NCBI GenBank assembly: GCA_017501545.1
Contig: JAFVWS010000046.1
Coordinates: 1 to 36,976 of the forward strand
DNA from: Clostridia bacterium
GTDB lineage: Bacteria > Bacillota > Clostridia > Oscillospirales > CAG-272
DNA length: 36,976 nucleotides
Reading direction: 5' to 3'
Below are positions 1 to 6,162 of the stretch, piece by piece. The translations under genes were made by a program, and so were the position numbers. Positions within the stretch are counted from its first letter, which is position 1, and each line of letters opens with the position of its first letter. The notes beneath the pieces were generated by a model. That model saw nothing but the letters and a program-made list of their open reading frames with translations. It was not told where the DNA came from and ran no database searches.

Positions 1-337
1 TACGCATTGTTATGATTGGCTTCGCCAAGTTTAAAAATTGATGGGTAATCATATCATAACGTTTGCGTAGCAAACTCATAACGGCGAGCAAAGCAAGCCT
101 CATAGCTCTAAACTAAAACCAACAGAAAAAGAGATAACATTACGGCTATAAACCGTTTTGTTATCTCTTTCTGTCGTTATAAGAACCTGCTACGCAGAAC
201 CTTGTTATTTGCTTCGCTCATAATAAGGGTTTGGGTTTATCCCATTATGCGTTTGACCAGTCAAATGCGATGCTCGCACTTAGCGGCGGTTTTTTAATTC
301 TCCGCTAAGAACATCACCCTTTTACCTGGGGATTTTC
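1..337. repeat. Gene-free palindrome cluster
   Basis: No convincing gene lies here. The stretch is packed with short perfect inverted repeats: TTGGC-TTC-GCCAA (16-28), GTTTGC-GTA-GCAAAC (61-75), CTGC-TAC-GCAG (187-197), an imperfect GCGTTTGAC/GTCAAATGC pair (249-268) and CTTAGCGG/CCGCTAAG (279-286 with 302-309). A long hairpin at 122-174 is listed separately. A degenerate direct repeat, TACGCA then TTGTTAT then GCTTCGC, occurs at 1-26 and again at 191-218. The three-base loops and ATAAC-like spacers suggest a REP-like dispersed element. The last hairpin may also terminate the minus-strand gene ending at 338. Whether the array is repeated elsewhere in the genome cannot be seen here. Confidence 0.6.
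122..174. repeat. Long hairpin, 16-18 bp stem
   Basis: The left arm at 122-139 pairs with the right arm at 159-174 through the whole stem, except for two extra A residues on the left. The loop holds a further small ACGG/CCGT pair. No long T-tract follows on either strand, so a simple terminator is less likely than a structural or repeat element. Confidence 0.65.
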
Positions 338-1609
338 TTATTTTATTTGGTTTCTGTACTTTAAAAGAGCGAGAATAATTTGTGCTGTTTGTGCTTTTGT
401 AAGTGGAGAATTTGGTGATATTTTTCCCTCGGATTTTTTTAATATTCCAGCCTCGGTAAGTGATTCAATTGCACCACGCGCCCAGGATGGTATTTCGCTA
501 TCGTCAGAAAAAACAGTAAGCGAGGTTGTTACCTTTGTGCCAAGAATTTTGTTGATTATAACGGCCGCCTCGGCAAGGGTAATAGGCTCCTTAGGGTCAA
601 AATGCACACCATCATCCTTTACAGTGCCAGAAATAATTCCAAGAGAAAAAGCACTTTCGATATATCCCTTGTATTCCGATGCTATTTCACTGTCATCTGC
701 AAACCTTGTCTTATCAATTTCTGGTGCTTCTTTAGCTCCCATAGCACGCATTATCAGCGTTACAAATTCCTCTCTTGTGATTTCCTCATTTGGGTTAAAG
801 GAATAGCTTCCATCAATGTTTTTAACATAATCCATCAGGCTTTTTTCACAAACCGTTGAAACTGCAATCAAATCAGTTTCCAAAACATCATTAAACGCCA
901 TTGTTGTATCTTTTCGATTAATTTTGAATTCTACAACGCACTCCTCTGAGTAGTTGCCGTATGAGTCGCGCACTCTATAAGAGAAGGAGTCCTTTCCCTT
1001 GGCATTTTTGTAAGGTGTGTATATGTAATCGCCGGTTTGCTTGTTTGTTAAGCACAAAAGAGCCTTTTTGGGATAAGATACAATTTCAAATTCAAGCTCA
1101 TCGTCCTCTGGGTCATAGCCTAAGAGAGTGCCAAAGCAAGCGATATTTTTCATTGTCCAGGCAGAAACCTCGGCGCCATTTGATGCAACTGGACTTAAAT
1201 TTGTAACGCTTAACGGAATTAACGAGCATTCAATTTCATAATCAAAGCCGTTTGGCTTGAATTTAAAGGTAGCCTCGGTAGGCTTGCTTTGAGTGCTTAC
1301 AAACCTTAGCATTGAAAAATCCTCTCTATATACAACTTGGTTTTCAACAACGTAAAGGTTATCAAGCATAAGCTTGCCACATTTGTCGCTTGGTAGGGAA
1401 GTAATCTTTATTGAGCTTACGTTAATTCCAAGTGGGTTGTCAAAATCATCAACGTCAAAGGAAATTTCGCCATCGTTTAAAATACCACTTTTTACCATTG
1501 TGCTTTCGTTTGCGATAATATCAATTGCAGGAGAGATTTTTTCACTTGCGAAAGCTACTGTTGTAAAAAGAAGCATAAAAACGATAGAAAAGAAAAAAAT
1601 TTTTTTCAT
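338..1609 (-). CDS. SLH-domain surface protein with cadherin-like domain
   Basis: Secreted protein of 423 residues, predicted to be held on the cell wall by S-layer homology domains. Residues 1-22 are a signal peptide (MKK, then a hydrophobic run ending AFA). Residues about 138-233 resemble a cadherin/Ig-like tandem domain (SPVASNG, DPEDDEL, YTPYKNAKGKDSFSYRVRD). Three SLH repeats follow at about 237-295, 300-358 and 364-420, with the usual F-x-D start, ITREEF/ITLAEA/LTKAQ helices and a ring of hydrophobic residues. An ATG eight codons upstream at 1633 is open, but GGAGG sits five bases before the ATG at 1609, so that start was chosen. SLH domains usually bind pyruvylated wall polymers. Its ligand or partner is unknown, and the first 130 residues match nothing I recognise. 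Confidence 0.88.
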   Translation of the reverse strand: MKKIFFFSIVFMLLFTTVAFASEKISPAIDIIANESTMVKSGILNDGEISFDVDDFDNPLGINVSSIKITSLPSDKCGKLMLDNLYVVENQVVYREDFSMLRFVSTQSKPTEATFKFKPNGFDYEIECSLIPLSVTNLSPVASNGAEVSAWTMKNIACFGTLLGYDPEDDELEFEIVSYPKKALLCLTNKQTGDYIYTPYKNAKGKDSFSYRVRDSYGNYSEECVVEFKINRKDTTMAFNDVLETDLIAVSTVCEKSLMDYVKNIDGSYSFNPNEEITREEFVTLIMRAMGAKEAPEIDKTRFADDSEIASEYKGYIESAFSLGIISGTVKDDGVHFDPKEPITLAEAAVIINKILGTKVTTSLTVFSDDSEIPSWARGAIESLTEAGILKKSEGKISPNSPLTKAQTAQIILALLKYRNQIK

Positions 1610-1701
1610 ATTAGCCTCCAAAATATGTTCCATAAATGTAAAATATTACTAAAAAATTAGTATTTTTTCTACTATTTTTATTTATCTCCAAAAATTACTT
1701 C

Positions 1702-1731
1702 TTGCACCAAAAAGATAAGCTTGAATATAAT
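1702..1731 (+). promoter_or_regulatory. Possible sigma-A promoter for mecA-like gene
   Basis: A perfect TATAAT at 1726-1731 follows a weak -35 (TTGCAC, 1702-1707) by 18 bp. It lies 31 bp before the chosen mecA-like start. Confidence 0.5.
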
Positions 1732-1762
1732 GTAATAAATGCATTGGAAAGGAAGAAAGAGA

Positions 1763-2338
1763 ATGGAAATAATGAAAATAACAGACACTTCTATAAAAAT
1801 CAGTATGCGTGCCGAAGAGGCACAGGAATATAATTTAAACGAGCAATGTGAATTGGATGCAAAAGAAATGAAAAAGTCCTTTGCAAGAATTCTAAATAAG
1901 GCGAAAAGAGAGGTAGGCTTCAAATATGCAGGAGAAAACATAGTTGCTGAAATTTTTTCCTCAAAGGATGGTGGATATGAAATATTTATAAGCTGTATTA
2001 CCGAGGAGGAAAAAATGTATAAGGAAAAGGTTGATGATACCACTCAAAAGCGCCCAAAGCAACAGCTGATTTATTCCTTCGAAGCACTTGAATCCTTGCT
2101 TATAGTTGCCGTCAGGCTTGAAACTATGGGTGGCTTTTCGAGAAGCTCCGCATATTATGACAAAAATGCGAGAAAATATTATTTGACCATAGAGGATGTA
2201 TCAAAAAAAGGACTACGTCTTGCTTTTATAAATGAATACGCAAGGCAAGTGAAGTCAAGCACTCTTTGCTACATAAAGGAATACTGTCAGTGCATTTTAG
2301 AGGGAGATGCTGTTCCAGTTTTGTCATCCCTTAGCTAA
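1763..2338 (+). CDS. mecA: MecA-like adaptor protein
   Basis: Adaptor of the MecA/YpbH (negative regulator of competence) family, which delivers substrates to the ClpC-ClpP protease. The N-terminal MEIMKITDTSIKISM matches the family start. An acidic linker and a C-terminal alpha/beta domain follow (FEALESLLIVAVRLE, YYLTIEDV, INEYAR), the ClpC-binding part in known members. Length is 191 residues, against roughly 220 in Bacillus subtilis. An upstream ATG at 1739 is open, but the purine-rich AAAGGAAG lies at the right distance from the ATG at 1763. The 3' end overlaps the end of the convergent spoIIP-like gene by 8 bases, so the two messages could form an antisense pair. No clp gene is in the window, so the substrate is unknown. 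Confidence 0.8.
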   Translation: MEIMKITDTSIKISMRAEEAQEYNLNEQCELDAKEMKKSFARILNKAKREVGFKYAGENIVAEIFSSKDGGYEIFISCITEEEKMYKEKVDDTTQKRPKQQLIYSFEALESLLIVAVRLETMGGFSRSSAYYDKNARKYYLTIEDVSKKGLRLAFINEYARQVKSSTLCYIKEYCQCILEGDAVPVLSSLS

Positions 2339-3374
2339 CCTTTGATTTTTCCATTATATATTCGTAAAAAAGCATAGCAAGCAGCTTGCCACTTCTTGAC
2401 GCCTCCTCGTATGAATTTGCATAGGTGCCTATATCTATGTTTAATGAAGTGGGCGCAACGTTTTGAGAAAGTGCAAAGCGAGAAATCTTATTTTCGAAAA
2501 CAAAGCAATCCTGCTTTTGGTTTACAAAATTAGCAAAATCAAACGCAAAAAGTACGTTTCTTGTTTGATTTTGGCTTGCTGTGTCCCAGCTTGTTCCACT
2601 TGTAAAGGAAAGCTGTGCATGCTCGGCGCCATCAACGCTTATAGTACCCTTTTTCATGGTTAAATCATCCTCGATTTTAACACCTCTGGAAATGTTAAAA
2701 ACATATGAAATGCTGGGGTACTTCACAAGTGCTTCACTTAGTGATTTTTCATATTCAGCCTTTGAGTTGAGTATTCCACCCGATGCGTAAAGCTCGTTTA
2801 AATGTATTGCGTTAATGCCTAATGAATTTAGCTCCTCGCAAACAAGCAAGCCTATATCTCCAACACATTTTTTGTCGCTGTAAAAATAGTCGTTTGTAGA
2901 ATAACTTACGCCGTCGGAATAGCACTCCTTTATTGAAGAATGTGTTATCAAAACCACAGGTGCTTCATTCCCGTATTTTTCATAAATTTGATTTAGAGTA
3001 GTGGGGGAAAATTCACTCGAAAAATCAAATTCACAGCCACTTTCATTGATGCTTATATACTCGAATTTGCCAAGAGCCTCGATTTTTATATTTCCCTCTG
3101 GTATTTCGACGGTGGTCGAATTCCCATTGCCTTCGTTTGAGGGATTATTCACCTCGTTATTAGGCTCGTTTGTCAAGTTATCAGAACCAGAATTTTTTTC
3201 AAAAAGCCCCTTGATTATAGGGAAGAACTTGATTAAAAGAGCAACCATGCAAATAAGCAGAAACAAAAGTAGTAGTCGCTTAAATAGCTTAAATAATCTT
3301 TTTTTGCTTCGCCTTTTGCTGGTTTCAATGGTTACACAAGAATCATCATAGACAATAATATCTCCTCTTTCCAT
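2331..3374 (-). CDS. spoIIP: SpoIIP-family protein, degenerate active site
   Basis: Membrane-anchored homologue of SpoIIP, the amidase/endopeptidase that cuts septal peptidoglycan during engulfment. Length 347 residues: a basic N-terminus, one membrane helix at about 33-52, an Asn/Ser-rich linker at 61-90, and the SpoIIP domain at about 115-342. The order of family landmarks is intact: VVLITHSS (about 140-147), a region equivalent to the DIHRD strand (NISRG, 227-231), AQLSFTSG (253-260) and the C-terminal NIDIGTYANSYEEA. However, HTHxxE reads HSSIKE: the first His (145) and the Glu (150) remain and the second His is Ser. DIHRD has become NISRG, and the terminal Glu is Asp. It may therefore be a non-enzymatic or altered homologue. 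GGAGG lies 5 bases before the ATG. A sigma-E-like promoter is listed separately. Confidence 0.75.
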   Translation of the reverse strand: MERGDIIVYDDSCVTIETSKRRSKKRLFKLFKRLLLLFLLICMVALLIKFFPIIKGLFEKNSGSDNLTNEPNNEVNNPSNEGNGNSTTVEIPEGNIKIEALGKFEYISINESGCEFDFSSEFSPTTLNQIYEKYGNEAPVVLITHSSIKECYSDGVSYSTNDYFYSDKKCVGDIGLLVCEELNSLGINAIHLNELYASGGILNSKAEYEKSLSEALVKYPSISYVFNISRGVKIEDDLTMKKGTISVDGAEHAQLSFTSGTSWDTASQNQTRNVLFAFDFANFVNQKQDCFVFENKISRFALSQNVAPTSLNIDIGTYANSYEEASRSGKLLAMLFYEYIMEKSKVS

Positions 3375-3397
3375 TTATGCCTCCAGTCTTTTTTTAA

Positions 3398-3424
3398 ATT
3401 CTATGTTGGACAAATTATCTTTAT
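3398..3424 (-). promoter_or_regulatory. Candidate sigma-E-type promoter for spoIIP
   Basis: On the minus strand, CATAGAAT (3398-3405) is one base from the sigma-E -10 consensus CATACAnT. An ATA core (3422-3424) lies 16 bases upstream. Known SpoIIP genes are expressed in mother cell and forespore. The short motif could be chance. Confidence 0.4.
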
Positions 3425-3524
3425 AACTCAAAATCGTTTAAGAAAGTAAAATTCGGTTGAATATTTTAAAAAACTGTGTTATTATTAAAGTATAATTATC
3501 ACCAACATTAAAACGGAGGACAAA

Positions 3525-4070
3525 ATGAAGGACAAAAGTGAAATTAAGGTCTTTATTCTTCACTTAATGGACAGAATAGGGTATCCTGTGAACTGTACTG
3601 ACATATGCTCAATTCTTTCACAAGAAAGTGTTGCAGGATATTTTGAGTGCGGCGACTGCTTTACAGAGCTAATCGAGGCAGGCCACGTGATAGATTCTGG
3701 AATTCCTGACGAAAAGGGCGAAATAACGTATGTCGTTTCAAAATCAGGTAAAACAATAGAAAGCGCCCTTAGCGACCAAATATCAAGCCCTATCAAGGAG
3801 GCAAGCTATCGTAGTGCAATAAGATATCTCTCGTTTGAAAAGAGAGGCGCAATGGTAAATTGCCACAAAACAAGACTTGACAGCGGTAAATACAGTGTAC
3901 ATTGCGAGATAGTCGAAAAGGGCAGACGCGTGCTTGAAATAAACATTGATGTTGATACTGAGAGAGAAGCTGATATGATGCTTTATAATTTCCGCCGTCG
4001 TCCCGAGGTCGTATTTCAGGGGACAATGGCACTCGTTTCAGGAGAGAGAAACTACATCTTCGAAAAATAA
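3525..4070 (+). CDS. DUF4364 family winged-helix protein
   Basis: Protein of 181 residues resembling the DUF4364 family of Clostridia, whose function is not established. The N-terminal 80 residues read as a winged-helix fold (KVFILHLMDRIGYPVNCTDICSIL, then FTELIEAGHVIDSG and the wing YVVSKSGKTIESAL), as in PadR/MarR-like proteins. The C-terminal half is a beta-rich dimer or effector domain (GAMVNCHKTRLDSGKYSVHCEIVEKG). An AACGGAGGA ribosome site precedes the ATG. TATAAT at 3491-3496 is a likely -10, but its -35 is poor. A DNA-binding regulatory role is inferred from the fold only. Confidence 0.75.
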   Translation: MKDKSEIKVFILHLMDRIGYPVNCTDICSILSQESVAGYFECGDCFTELIEAGHVIDSGIPDEKGEITYVVSKSGKTIESALSDQISSPIKEASYRSAIRYLSFEKRGAMVNCHKTRLDSGKYSVHCEIVEKGRRVLEINIDVDTEREADMMLYNFRRRPEVVFQGTMALVSGERNYIFEK

Positions 4071-4146
4071 TTTTGTCAATTTTTGTTAAAATGCACAAAA
4101 AAATATTAGCAGACTATGCATTTTTATCGAAAATGACAAAAAGCAC

Positions 4147-4175
4147 TTGACAAACAACAATATTATTGATATAAT
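4147..4175 (+). promoter_or_regulatory. Consensus sigma-A promoter of sigma-factor gene
   Basis: TTGACA (4147-4152), a 17 bp spacer and TATAAT (4170-4175) match the consensus exactly. A 10 bp palindrome, ATCATATGAT (4182-4191), lies over the expected start of transcription and could be an operator. Confidence 0.85.
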
Positions 4176-4227
4176 ATGATTATCATATGATTAATATTAG
4201 TCTTTGGTAATCGTGACATGAGGCAAT

Positions 4228-4770
4228 ATGGACGAAACAATCGGACTAATTATAAAGGCAAAAGAGGGTAGTGAGTCTGCTTTTTCAAAGCTCCTTACAA
4301 TTTACTCTCCATTGCTTCATAGCGTTTCAAAAAAATATTCATCTATGTGTGATTGTCAACAGGGTGAGGACTTTTTTCAAGAGGCGCAGATAGCACTATA
4401 TAACGCTGTTATCTCATATGATGCATCCATCTCAGGCATCACCTTTGGGGCATATGCTAAAACTTGTATTAGAAACAGGTTGGTTTCTCTTGTAAGGCGC
4501 ATCAAATCTAAAAAACGCACCAAAAATGAGCTTGAGGTTTCTTGTGAGGCACCATCCCCACAAGATGCTGTTGTTTGGCGAGAACTTGGTGAGAAATTAC
4601 TTGCACTTGCAGAAACCACTCTGTCTTCTTATGAAAAAATGGTGCTTGCTTTGTACATAAAGGGTCATAAGGCAGGCGAAATTTCGAAGCAATTAGGTAA
4701 GAGCGAAAAATCCGTGAATAATGCAATTTTCCGAATCAGGTCAAAGCTTAAAAAGACAGCCCTAAGCTGA
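4228..4770 (+). CDS. Sigma-70 family factor, SigH-like
   Basis: RNA polymerase sigma factor of 180 residues with regions 2 and 4 and no region 3. Region 2 covers about 8-95, with the core-binding and -10 recognition helices (GEDFFQEAQIALYNAVISYDA, then FGAYAKTCIRNRLVSLVRR). Region 4 is at about 128-176, with a clear helix-turn-helix (KAGEISKQLGKSEKSVNNAIFRIRSKLKK). The size and the FxxYAxxCIRN pattern resemble the SigH/Spo0H group, which directs early sporulation and competence genes, more than ECF factors. Orthology is not certain because the protein is shorter than Bacillus SigH (about 218). It is read from a consensus sigma-A promoter, with GAGG 5 bases before the ATG. No anti-sigma gene is adjacent; the next gene is a zinc-ribbon protein. 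Confidence 0.8.
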   Translation: MDETIGLIIKAKEGSESAFSKLLTIYSPLLHSVSKKYSSMCDCQQGEDFFQEAQIALYNAVISYDASISGITFGAYAKTCIRNRLVSLVRRIKSKKRTKNELEVSCEAPSPQDAVVWRELGEKLLALAETTLSSYEKMVLALYIKGHKAGEISKQLGKSEKSVNNAIFRIRSKLKKTALS

Positions 4771-4817
4771 TTACCAAGCGTAAGCTTTGTATAAATTTAT
4801 TTTAGAGGAGAGAAAAA

Positions 4818-5102
4818 ATGTTCGAGGACAAGACATTGGTGTGCAAGGACTGCGGTAACGAGTTCGTGTTCACGGCAGGAGAGCAAGAGTTTTATGCAGA
4901 AAAGGGGCTTGAAAATGAGCCAAAGAGATGCAAGGCTTGCCGCGATGCTAAGAAAAACGCAGCTAAAGCACCAAGAGAGCTATTTACAACAGTTTGCGCT
5001 GAGTGTGGAAAAGAAGCGAAAGTTCCTTTCCAACCTAACAACGAAAAGCCTGTTTATTGTAGTGAGTGCTACGCTAAGAAAACAAGCGAGCAGGAAGCGT
5101 AA
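4818..5102 (+). CDS. Double zinc-ribbon protein
   Basis: Small cytoplasmic protein of 94 residues with two four-cysteine zinc sites: C9/C12 with C38/C41, and C60/C63 with C81/C84. The first half matches the zf-trcl/probable zinc-binding pattern (LVCKDCGNEFVFTAGEQEFY...RCKACR) found in many uncharacterised clostridial proteins. The second is a CxxC ribbon resembling CxxC-x(17-20)-CxxC nucleic-acid-binding modules. The lysine-rich linker fits RNA or DNA contact. It has its own AGAGGAG ribosome site and follows the sigma gene by 47 bases. A strong terminator comes directly after. The function is unknown. Confidence 0.8.
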   Translation: MFEDKTLVCKDCGNEFVFTAGEQEFYAEKGLENEPKRCKACRDAKKNAAKAPRELFTTVCAECGKEAKVPFQPNNEKPVYCSECYAKKTSEQEA

Positions 5103-5115
5103 AATAGCATAAATA

Positions 5116-5142
5116 AAAAAGAGCCTTTTTGAGGCTCTTTTT
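5116..5142 (+). terminator. Rho-independent terminator
   Basis: A perfect 11 bp stem (arms 5116-5126 and 5132-5142) with loop TTTTG is followed by G and a T-run. It ends the zinc-ribbon transcript. Confidence 0.9.
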
Positions 5143-5237
5143 GTTTTTTATTCAAAAGAATAAACCCAAGAAAAATCCCGTTATTACCGTGTTAAATAAT
5201 TTACCTATAATTTACGCACGAAAATTTAAAATCTTAC

Positions 5238-5266
5238 TGTACAAACGCGTAAAATTATGTTATAAT
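5238..5266 (+). promoter_or_regulatory. Sigma-A promoter of rlmB operon
   Basis: TGTACA (5238-5243, 4 of 6), a 17 bp spacer and a perfect TATAAT (5261-5266) lie 31 bp before the rlmB start. Confidence 0.7.
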
Positions 5267-5296
5267 TAATTAACTATGTCTATTTAGGAGTTTAAA

Positions 5297-6142
5297 ATGG
5301 CTTTTAAAAATCAAAATCACAAAAACGATTTTAAGAGAAATGATAGAAAATTTGAGCAAAGAAGCTATGGCACGTATAAGAATGATGCCCCAATTGAAAA
5401 AGAGGACGACGGCACTGTTGTTGGTAGAAACGCCGTGCGTGAGCTTTTGAAAAGTGAGCGTGGCATTGAAAAAATATATGTCAAAAAGGGTGGAAGCCAC
5501 GAGGGCTCAATAACTGTTTTAGTTGCTGAGGCGATTGAAAGAGGTATACCTGTGGTAGAAATTGAAGCGCAAAAGCTTGATGCTATTTCTCAAGGCGCAA
5601 ATCATCAAGGCATAGTAGCTATTGCATCAATGAAGGAATATTCTACTATTGATGATATGCTTGATTTAGCAAACGAAAGGGGCGAAAAGCCACTTATCGT
5701 GATTGCAGATTCAATTGAAGACCCACATAATCTTGGTGCTCTTATAAGATGCGCTGAGTGCGCGGGCGCGCATGGTGTCATAATTCCCAAAAGGCGCGCA
5801 GTTGGTATTACCCCAACCGTTTATAAATCCTCAGCTGGCGCAATTGAGCATATGCTTATTGCAAAGGTCTCAAACATAGCAACAACAATAGAGCAGTTAA
5901 AGAAAAAGGGCGTATGGGTTTTCACCTCCGAGGCTGGTGGCACACCATACTATGAAACAGATTTTAACTGTGCATGCGCTGTGGTTCTCGGCTCAGAGGG
6001 CAATGGCGTTTCAAGAATAGTAAAGGAAAATAGTGACTATATAGTTTCAATTCCAATGTATGGAAAGGTAAATTCACTCAATGTTTCTACTGCCGCATCG
6101 GTTATTTTGTGCCACGTGGCAAGAATTCAACGAGGAAATTAA
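5297..6142 (+). CDS. rlmB: 23S rRNA (guanosine-2'-O)-methyltransferase RlmB
   Basis: SpoU/TrmH-family SPOUT methyltransferase of 281 residues. The family typically methylates the 2'-O of a guanosine in domain V of 23S rRNA, using S-adenosylmethionine. Residues 1-42 are a basic, low-complexity extension (KNQNHKNDFKRNDRKFEQR) that probably contacts RNA. Residues about 43-115 are the substrate-binding domain (VVGRNAVRELL). The knot domain follows: motif 1 ADSIEDPHNLGALIRCAECAG, motif 2 VVLGSEGNGVSRIV, motif 3 IPMYGKVNSLNVSTAASVIL. AGGAG precedes the ATG. It is the first gene of an operon running to 10834; the next gene starts 20 bases downstream. The exact target base is inferred from the family, since YsgA-type relatives look similar. 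Confidence 0.9.
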   Translation: MAFKNQNHKNDFKRNDRKFEQRSYGTYKNDAPIEKEDDGTVVGRNAVRELLKSERGIEKIYVKKGGSHEGSITVLVAEAIERGIPVVEIEAQKLDAISQGANHQGIVAIASMKEYSTIDDMLDLANERGEKPLIVIADSIEDPHNLGALIRCAECAGAHGVIIPKRRAVGITPTVYKSSAGAIEHMLIAKVSNIATTIEQLKKKGVWVFTSEAGGTPYYETDFNCACAVVLGSEGNGVSRIVKENSDYIVSIPMYGKVNSLNVSTAASVILCHVARIQRGN

Positions 6143-6162
6143 CCAATCGGAAAGGAGAAGTA

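Noticed and set aside
1-337. CRISPR array at the left edge
   Set aside because: The palindromes differ from each other in sequence and are not separated by regular unique spacers.
1678-2043. 121-codon minus-strand open frame opposite the mecA-like gene
   Set aside because: Ser/Phe-rich shadow of a recognised protein.
4088-4124. AAAATGCA/TGCATTTT inverted repeat after the DUF4364 gene
   Set aside because: The 8 bp AT-rich stem with a 21-base loop is too weak to call a terminator.
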